64,000 nt of DNA from Amycolatopsis nivea. GTDB taxonomy: Bacteria; Actinomycetota; Actinomycetes; Mycobacteriales; Pseudonocardiaceae. This document shows positions 58,537 to 64,000 of the stretch, piece after piece (positions within the stretch are counted from its first letter, which is position 1; each line of letters begins with the position of its first letter). The translations under genes were made by a program, and so were the position numbers. Under the pieces are notes generated by a model. That model ran no database searches, was not told the origin of the DNA, and saw only the letters and a list, made by a program, of their open reading frames with translations. Location of the stretch: positions 55,393 through 119,392 of the forward strand of contig NZ_SDLT01000031.1 of the NCBI RefSeq assembly GCF_004522235.1, written 5' to 3'.

Positions 58537-59771
58537 AGCCCGCTAGCGTACCAGTCGGCCTGGTCGCGGACGCCGGGCAGCGTGAAGAAATAGCCGCCGC
58601 CGAACGGCTGGACGTAGTCCACCAGCGGTTCGCCGGCCAGCCGCTGCTGCACCGTCTCGAACTGCCGCCGCACGTCCTGCTGGTAGCAGACGAACACGTG
58701 CCCGGCCTGGAGTTCCCCGTTCGCGTCCACGCCGAGGTCGTAGTTGTAGGAACGGCGGACCAGGCGCTGGTTGTCGGTGGCGGGCGTGCGCGGGTTGGCC
58801 ATGCGGATGTGCGAGGTCAACGGGATCACCGCGCCCTTCGGGTCGGCGGCGTAGTCCGGGTTGTCGGTCTCGGCGTTGCCGTCCAGCGGCGCGCCCGAAT
58901 CGCGGCGGCGGCCGAACATCTTCTCCTGTTCGTTGATCGACACCCGGTCCCAGAACTCGACCAGCATCCGGATCAGCCGCACCACCTGGTAGCTGCCGCC
59001 GCGCGCCCACGCGGGTTCGGCCGGATCGCCGACCCACACCAGCCCGCTCGCCTCGCCGCCGACCGGATTCGCCGTACCGTCCTTGAACCCCAGCAGGTTC
59101 CGGCCCGCGCCGGACGGCCGCGGCGGCGGGTTGTAGCCGTGCATCTTCCACCGCAACTGCATCGCGCCGCGCGTGTGCCGGGTGAGGTCGCGCAGCGCGT
59201 GGTGCACCGTGTCCGGATTGTTGGCGCACAACTGGATCAGCAGGTCCCCGTGCATCCAGGCGGCTTCCGGCGCGTCGTCCGGGAAGATCTTCATCGGGGT
59301 CAGCTTTTTCGGTTTCCGCACAGCGAGACCGACGCGGTCGAAGAGGCTCGAGCCGAAGGAAACCGTGACGGTGAGACCGTCGGCGACGACGGACGGGCCG
59401 AGCACCTCGCTGTCCGACGGCGGCCGTCCGACGCCCAGATTCGGCGGCGTACCGCCGGTGGTGAGGAACCGGGCGCGGTCGGTGAGCGTGCGCAGGAGCG
59501 CGATCAGGTCCGTCTTCGAGCCGCTGAGCAGGTCGAATGCCACGAAGGCGGCGGAAGCCTGCTTTTCGGCCGGAGCCGGGGTGAGCACACCGGACTGGTT
59601 GGCGCCGTGGAACGGATACTCCGTCGCCGGGGTCGGCGCGGCGCCGGCGGAGCGTTCGTCTGCCTGTGCGCCGCCGATCAGCACGCCTCCGGTGAGCGCG
59701 GTGCCTGCCGCTCCGGCGGCCGCGCCTTTCAGGAAGTTGCGGCGATTGACGTTCGTCACTTCGGGATTCAC
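58527..59771 (-). CDS. efeB: EfeB-like Tat-exported DyP peroxidase
   Basis: 414 residues. Twin-arginine signal RRNFLKGAAAGAAGTALTGG at 10-29; DyP domain with the GFKDGTANP motif (catalytic Asp in GxxDG) and a heme ligand His in SHIRMANPR. EfeB acts outside the membrane with the EfeUO permease to take up iron, and may deferrochelate or oxidise Fe(II)/heme. GTG 59771 follows the upstream stop by 7 nt. Confidence 0.93.
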   Translation of the reverse strand: MNPEVTNVNRRNFLKGAAAGAAGTALTGGVLIGGAQADERSAGAAPTPATEYPFHGANQSGVLTPAPAEKQASAAFVAFDLLSGSKTDLIALLRTLTDRARFLTTGGTPPNLGVGRPPSDSEVLGPSVVADGLTVTVSFGSSLFDRVGLAVRKPKKLTPMKIFPDDAPEAAWMHGDLLIQLCANNPDTVHHALRDLTRHTRGAMQLRWKMHGYNPPPRPSGAGRNLLGFKDGTANPVGGEASGLVWVGDPAEPAWARGGSYQVVRLIRMLVEFWDRVSINEQEKMFGRRRDSGAPLDGNAETDNPDYAADPKGAVIPLTSHIRMANPRTPATDNQRLVRRSYNYDLGVDANGELQAGHVFVCYQQDVRRQFETVQQRLAGEPLVDYVQPFGGGYFFTLPGVRDQADWYASGLFG

Positions 59772-59778
59772 CAGCCGA

Positions 59779-61812
59779 TCAGTGGCTCGGGGGAACTTCG
59801 AGCAGAGTGGGCACCGCGGACAGCGTTTCGACGACAGCTCCGGCCGCGCCGTTCACCGCCTGCCGCTGGGCGAGAGTGGTGGGCGCGTGGTTGACCAGCG
59901 CCTCGTGCAACGTGGTGAGCTGCTTTTCCGCTGTCTGGACCAGATTGGGAGCGCGCTCGTTGAGCAGCGGGGTCAGCTCGACCAGCACCGTTCGGGTGAC
60001 GTCGACGTCGGCATCCGTTGCGGGGTAAGCGGTTCCGCTGCCTTGATCGTCCATTCCGGACAGATGATCGCGGATCGCGTCTTCGAGGATTTCATGCGCT
60101 CGGATCGGCAGCTTCGTGGGATCGCCCGCGACGTCGTCAGTGGCGAGTTTTCCGCGCAGGGCCGTGAGGTCCTGGGTGAGCTGGTCGGCGACCGGGACCA
60201 GGGACGCCGGAGCCTGACCGTGCCACAAGCCGTACTCCAAGCGGTGCAACCCGGTGAAGCCGGGATCAGCTGCGTTGGCGGGCAACCCGTTGGGCAGGCC
60301 GTCGACCGCGGTACCCGCGTCGCCGAAGCTGTTGTAGGACGCGCCGACTCGCTCCCACGCGAGCTGCGCGGTCAGCCAATCCTTCTTCGCCGCTTCGGTG
60401 TTGTTCGCGGCCAGATCCGCGCGGACCGTGCCCACCGCGATCGACACCGTGCCGAGTTGCTGGGCTGCGTAAGCGAGATATTTCTGATTCGGGCCGGTGA
60501 GATCTTCAGTGGTGACCGGCTTGACCGGAGCCGGACCGTCGTTCGCCGCCCCACCGCTGACCTGCACCGGAGCCGACGCGGTGGTCGCCTGCCCGGACAT
60601 CAGGCAGTGGAAGGTGTAGGAACCGTCGGCCAGCGTCGCGGACATCGTGGCACTCGTGGCCGGGCCGATCGTCTCGATCTCCGCGACGATTCCGCCGCTG
60701 CTGTCGTCGAGCCGGATCTCGCCTGCCTTCGCGGTTTTGTTGGTCACCGTGATGCTTTGCGTACCGGCCTGCGCGGACTTCCACTCCGGCGCGCAATCGT
60801 GCTCGGATACGGAGATCGTGGAACCCGTTGCGGCTTGGGGAAGTACGGCGATCACCAACGCGGCCACCGCGACCGGTGCCAGCACCAGCGCGCCCGCGAC
60901 GATCGCGGTGTGCTTGCCCGCCAGCCGTTCCCACTTCCCCGCCGGCGCAGGTTCGCTTTCCGGCTTGCGCTCGAGGGGCTGCCGACCGGCCTTGACGAAC
61001 AGCGGGAGCACGACGGCGAGGTAACCGAGCCAGGCCGTCACCTGCAGGACGGTCATCCGGGGCGTCAACTCGGTAACGCCGCTGATCAGCGAAACCCACC
61101 ACGAGTTCGGGTCGAACGTGCCGGTGAGGTCGAAGGCGACCCAGCTCTGGCCGGGCAGCACGCCCCCGTCCTCGAGGTCGCCGAGGCCATAGGACAGAAC
61201 GCCCGCCGCGATGACGATCAGCACGAATGCCGTGCGGCTGAAGAAAACGCCGAGGTTGAGCTTTACCGCGCGGCGGTAGAGCAGCCAGCACAGCAGGATC
61301 GCGAGACCGAGCCCGAGCGCCGCTCCGGTCAGCGGCGCGACCGTGGTGCCGGACGCTTTCACCGCCGTCCAGAGGAACAGCGTGGTCTCCAGGCCCTCGC
61401 GGCCGACCGCCAGGAACGCGGTGAGGGTAAGCGCGCCCGCGCCGATCGCCACCGCGCGTTCGACTTCGCCGCGCAATTGCGCGGAAAGCCCCATCGCGGT
61501 ACGCCGCATCCAAAACACCATGCCGGTGACGAGGAATACCGCGAGCACGCTCAACGAGCCGCCGACGATCTGCTGCGCGCGCGAAGAAAGGACATCGGTG
61601 GAAAAGGTGAGAATTGTGGCGAAACTGCCCGCTACGGTCACCGCGCCCAGCACGCCCAGCCACACCGGAGCGGCCGAAACCGGCCCCGCTGTGCCCTCTT
61701 CCGGCCGCCGGATCTTGCGCAGCGCGGCCAGCAGGATGCTCACCACGAGGCCCGCTTCCAGCCCTTCGCGCAAGCCGATCATCAGGTTCGGAACCGCGTC
61801 TGCCCACTGCAC
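59779..61812 (-). CDS. efeU: EfeU-EfeO fusion iron transporter
   Basis: 677 residues. Residues 1-285 are an FTR1/EfeU permease with two REGLE motifs (15-19, 138-142) and seven helices. A further helix (about 310-333) leads outside to an EfeO part: a cupredoxin-like domain with HDCAPEW and FHCLMSG, then a peptidase-M75 domain with GLHRLEYGLW and the HEILE motif. Separate efeU and efeO genes are usual, so this fusion ties substrate protein to permease. GTG 61812 is preferred over TTG 61830, which lies inside the iron box; a TATCGT -10 is 7 nt upstream, so the mRNA is probably leaderless. Confidence 0.92.
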   Translation of the reverse strand: MQWADAVPNLMIGLREGLEAGLVVSILLAALRKIRRPEEGTAGPVSAAPVWLGVLGAVTVAGSFATILTFSTDVLSSRAQQIVGGSLSVLAVFLVTGMVFWMRRTAMGLSAQLRGEVERAVAIGAGALTLTAFLAVGREGLETTLFLWTAVKASGTTVAPLTGAALGLGLAILLCWLLYRRAVKLNLGVFFSRTAFVLIVIAAGVLSYGLGDLEDGGVLPGQSWVAFDLTGTFDPNSWWVSLISGVTELTPRMTVLQVTAWLGYLAVVLPLFVKAGRQPLERKPESEPAPAGKWERLAGKHTAIVAGALVLAPVAVAALVIAVLPQAATGSTISVSEHDCAPEWKSAQAGTQSITVTNKTAKAGEIRLDDSSGGIVAEIETIGPATSATMSATLADGSYTFHCLMSGQATTASAPVQVSGGAANDGPAPVKPVTTEDLTGPNQKYLAYAAQQLGTVSIAVGTVRADLAANNTEAAKKDWLTAQLAWERVGASYNSFGDAGTAVDGLPNGLPANAADPGFTGLHRLEYGLWHGQAPASLVPVADQLTQDLTALRGKLATDDVAGDPTKLPIRAHEILEDAIRDHLSGMDDQGSGTAYPATDADVDVTRTVLVELTPLLNERAPNLVQTAEKQLTTLHEALVNHAPTTLAQRQAVNGAAGAVVETLSAVPTLLEVPPSH

Positions 61813-61817
61813 GCAGA

Positions 61818-61836
61818 TTACGATAGGCAAACCTAA
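61818..61836. promoter_or_regulatory. DtxR/IdeR iron box of the efe operon
   Basis: On the - strand TTAGGTTTGCCTATCGTAA matches 16 of 19 positions of the IdeR consensus. It includes the putative -10 (TATCGT), so iron-loaded repressor would block RNA polymerase directly. Confidence 0.75.
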
Positions 61837-61888
61837 ATTAGCGGTCGAGAGCGGGCCGGGAAACGGTTCTTTTTCTCCCGGATAGTCC

Positions 61889-62458
61889 TTATTCGGGGCC
61901 GATGATCCGTTCGACCGCCTCGGTGATCAAGTGTTCCCGTTCCGCTTCGGAGAAAACGTCCGGCAAGGTCAGCTGTTCGACGATCAGCCAGTTCAGCGCG
62001 AGAATCAGCAGCTTGACCGCGGTGGCGTCGCCGGGCAGCCCGGACGCCAGGTGGTACGCGACGTTCCCCTCGACGTCGTCCCGGACCCGCTCCGTCAGCA
62101 CCCTCCGCAATTCCGGCCGCCGAGTGGCTTCGAGGCGGAGCTCCAGCAACGCCAGATACCCGGTGCGGAACGCCGCGATCCGGCCGACCAGCTCACGCAT
62201 CAGCTGGGCATACGACTCCCGGTCCCCGAGCCCCGGCGGCAGCGAGTCGTCCTCCGGCTGCAGCCGCTCGTACACCCGAGCCCCGGCCTGCGTGAAAAGC
62301 TCGTCACGATTGGCGAAGTAGTTCGACGCGGTGCCCGCGGGCACGCCAGCCTCCCCGTCGACCGCCCGGAACGTCAGCCCGCGCGCTCCCTCGCGCGCCA
62401 GCACCTCGATCGCCGCGTCGACGAGCGCAGCCCGCCGCTGGTCGTTCCTCCGCACCAT
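61889..62458 (-). CDS. TetR-family transcriptional regulator
   Basis: 189 residues; N-terminal helix-turn-helix AIEVLAREGARGLTFRAVDGEAGVPAGTASNYFANRDEL (in part), C-terminal ligand domain. Divergent from the RibD/DHFR-like gene with a 71-bp gap holding an inverted repeat, so that gene is its likely target. It lies 52 bp upstream of the efe promoter and is not clearly linked to iron. Confidence 0.93.
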   Translation of the reverse strand: MVRRNDQRRAALVDAAIEVLAREGARGLTFRAVDGEAGVPAGTASNYFANRDELFTQAGARVYERLQPEDDSLPPGLGDRESYAQLMRELVGRIAAFRTGYLALLELRLEATRRPELRRVLTERVRDDVEGNVAYHLASGLPGDATAVKLLILALNWLIVEQLTLPDVFSEAEREHLITEAVERIIGPE

Positions 62459-62478
62459 TTGACACCACTCCAGCTGTA

Positions 62479-62514
62479 GTAGTACGTTTCAAACCACTTC
62501 AGGCATAGTACTAC
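62479..62514. promoter_or_regulatory. Candidate TetR operator
   Basis: GTAGTAC at 62479-62485 and GTACTAC at 62508-62514 are inverted, in the divergent TetR/reductase gap. Flanking bases extend the right arm to TAGTACTACAG. Confidence 0.5.
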
Positions 62515-62529
62515 AGACGGAGTTACCAG

Positions 62530-63114
62530 ATGCGAAAGCTCGTGTACTACATCGCAGTCACCCTCGACGGCCGCATCGCCGGCCCCGCGGGCGAGTTCGA
62601 TTTCTTCCCGCAAGGCGACGCCCAGCAGACCGCCGCTTACATGGGATTCATGAACACGCTGTACCCGGAAACCATCCCGACCGCCTTCCGCTCCGCTGCC
62701 GGTGTCGAAGGTGCCCCGAACCGCCGTTTCGACACTGTCCTAATGGGCCGCGCGACGCATCAGCTCGATCCGAGCGTCCCCAGTCCCTATGCGCACCTTC
62801 GCCAGTACGTCGTGTCGAGCACCCTGAAACCAGACCTCGACCCAGCAGTAACCATCGTCCCCGGCGATCCGGTCGGCCTGGTGAGAGACCTGAAGACGGA
62901 GGAAACCGAAAAAGACATCTGGCTCTGCGGCGGCGGCAAACTGGCCGGGGCGCTGCTGCCGGAGATCGACGAAATCGTGCTGAAGAGCTACCCGGTGGTG
63001 GCCGGTGCGGGAATCCCAATGGTGGAGGGCGGGTTCGATCCGACGGTGTTTTCAGTGGCGGAACGAACGGCTTTCCCGAACGGGGTCACGGCGACCCGGC
63101 TCGTACGGAACTAG
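62530..63114 (+). CDS. RibD C-terminal / dihydrofolate reductase-like protein
   Basis: 194 residues of the DHFR-fold RibD_C family: VYYIAVTLDGRIAGPAGEFDF at the start, FDTVLMGRATHQ, and IWLCGGGKLAGALLP (NADPH loop). Such stand-alone proteins in actinobacteria are reductases of unknown substrate. ATG 62530 has GGAG upstream. Confidence 0.88.
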   Translation: MRKLVYYIAVTLDGRIAGPAGEFDFFPQGDAQQTAAYMGFMNTLYPETIPTAFRSAAGVEGAPNRRFDTVLMGRATHQLDPSVPSPYAHLRQYVVSSTLKPDLDPAVTIVPGDPVGLVRDLKTEETEKDIWLCGGGKLAGALLPEIDEIVLKSYPVVAGAGIPMVEGGFDPTVFSVAERTAFPNGVTATRLVRN

Positions 63115-63163
63115 ACGGACGGGCCGCGATTTCGGGCGTGCTTCGGACAGGCGGGCGCTCGCT

Positions 63164-63935
63164 GACACGGCTGCCCAGTCGGGGTGCTGCGCATCTCCGC
63201 CCCAGCCGACACGGCTGCCCCGGCCCCGTGCCGCACCACTCCGCCCCGGGCGACACGGCAACCAGGGCCAAGCGCCGCATAACTCCGCCCTAGCTGACAC
63301 GGCGGCCCGGTCCAAGTGCTGCACAACTCCGCCCCACCTGACACGGCTGCCCGGCGTAAGTGCCGCATAACTCCGCCCCACCTGACACGGCTGCCCGGCG
63401 CAGGCACCGCACCACCCCACCCCGCCGGGCACAACTGCCCGGCCCAAGTGCCGCACAACTCCGCCCCACCTGACACGGCTGCCCGGCCCAAGTGCCGCAT
63501 AACTCCGCCCCACCTGACACGGCTGCCCGGCGCAGGCACCGCACCACCCCACCCCGCCGGGCACAACTGCCCGGCCCAAGTGCCGCACAACTCCGCCCCA
63601 CCTGACACGGCTGCCCGGCCCAAGTGCCGCATAACTCCGCCCCACCTGACACGGCTGCCCGGCGCAGGCACCGCACCACCCCACCCCGCCGGGCACAACT
63701 GCCCGGCCCAAGTGCCGCATAACTCCGCCCCACCTGGCAGGCGGCCCGGCCAAGGCACCGCACAACGTCACCCCGTCGGGCACAGCTGCCCGGTGCCGCA
63801 TAACTCCGGCCCCAGCCGACACTGCCACCAGCTCCAAGTGCCGCACAACTCCACCCCGGCGTACACCGCTGCCCGGTTCAGGCGCTGCACAACTCCGCCC
63901 CAGCCAACAGATCCACGCCCCGCCTCACTCTGCCC
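63164..63935. repeat. 44-bp tandem repeat array with 132-bp higher-order repeat
   Basis: Units begin at 63164, 63208, 63252, 63296, 63340, 63384 and so on, each close to gacacggctgcccggc followed by aagtgccgcataactccgc. From 63384 three units form a 132-bp block repeated nearly exactly at 63516 and 63648. Later units decay. Open frames run through it on both strands only because 132 is a multiple of 3. The rest of 63115-64000 shows no gene. Confidence 0.9.
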
Positions 63936-64000
63936 CGGCCAACACGGCGACCAAATCCATGGGCCTGACCCGTTTTGACGGACATCCGAGATCAGGGGGC

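Noticed and set aside
63164..63935. CRISPR array
   Set aside because: Units are contiguous with no unique spacers, and no cas genes are present.
63052..63978. Long open frames on both strands through the terminal repeats
   Set aside because: They stay open only because the higher-order unit is 132 bp; no start context, and the translated repeats are low complexity.
1..64000. tRNA, rRNA, insertion sequences, integrase or attachment sites
   Set aside because: I looked for transposase/integrase motifs in the translated frames and for tRNA-like stretches by eye and saw none; a tRNAscan and IS search would settle it.

Overview
The window is very GC-rich, with C- or G-ending codons and dense operons whose genes overlap by 1-4 bases (ATGA, GTGA, TGATG). 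Several starts are GTG or TTG. These traits, with a vanHAX resistance locus, SARP and NACHT regulators, DtxR/IdeR-type iron boxes and an NRPS cluster, point to a filamentous actinobacterium. Pseudonocardiales (Amycolatopsis-like) is my best guess; that is inference, since no rRNA or housekeeping marker lies in the window.

Layout. (1) 1-18.9 kb is a biosynthetic cluster built around L-2,3-diaminopropionate (Dap). A truncated sbnB and sbnA on + make Dap, followed by a porter-less MMPL-like membrane protein. Converging on them from the - strand is a long operon: FAD oxidoreductase, stand-alone carrier protein, helical protein, acyl-CoA dehydrogenase, second sbnA, one 3226-residue NRPS (C-A-T-C-A-T-C-A*-T-TE), ABC permease, MbtH and ABC ATPase. 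Both intact A domains show the same acidic pocket, and the third A domain is degenerate. I propose an N-acylated, possibly unsaturated, Dap-containing small peptide. (2) 19-27.6 kb holds a MacB/FtsX-type ABC transporter, a histidine kinase and response regulator facing each other, and a KASIII-like / SbnH-BtrK-like decarboxylase / Cys-less KAS-like trio that may extend the cluster. (3) 27.6-35 kb carries MarR regulators with divergent targets, small membrane proteins, an FAD monooxygenase and a NarL-type two-component system.

(4) 36-42.2 kb is a complete glycopeptide-resistance locus: vanH-vanA-vanX-murG paralogue on +, vanR-vanS on - and vanY on +. vanH and vanY share an almost identical 40-bp promoter element placed exactly 24 nt before each start, so they should be co-induced by VanRS. 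No glycopeptide biosynthesis genes are present. (5) 42.2-49.3 kb contains a SARP-NACHT-membrane fusion, a kinase-like APH protein, a PadR-GyrI fusion with a 20-bp perfect palindrome, a nuclease-like protein, a 41-residue Cys-ended peptide, a cupin and a MarR regulator. (6) 49.3-53.2 kb is a polyamine-type operon: AAC(3)-like acetyltransferase, an ornithine decarboxylase-AdoMet decarboxylase fusion, a spermidine synthase-like protein and an NDK-like protein.

(7) 53.3-57.9 kb holds a long inverted repeat, a P450, a DrrAB-type ABC transporter, a DUF4097 protein and a ribbon-helix-helix protein with six phased repeats at its start. (8) 58-62.5 kb is iron uptake: a MerR regulator, EfeB and an EfeU-EfeO fusion, with two iron boxes, then TetR and a RibD/DHFR-like reductase. 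(9) The last 0.8 kb is a non-coding array of 44-bp units, partly organised as a 132-bp higher-order repeat.
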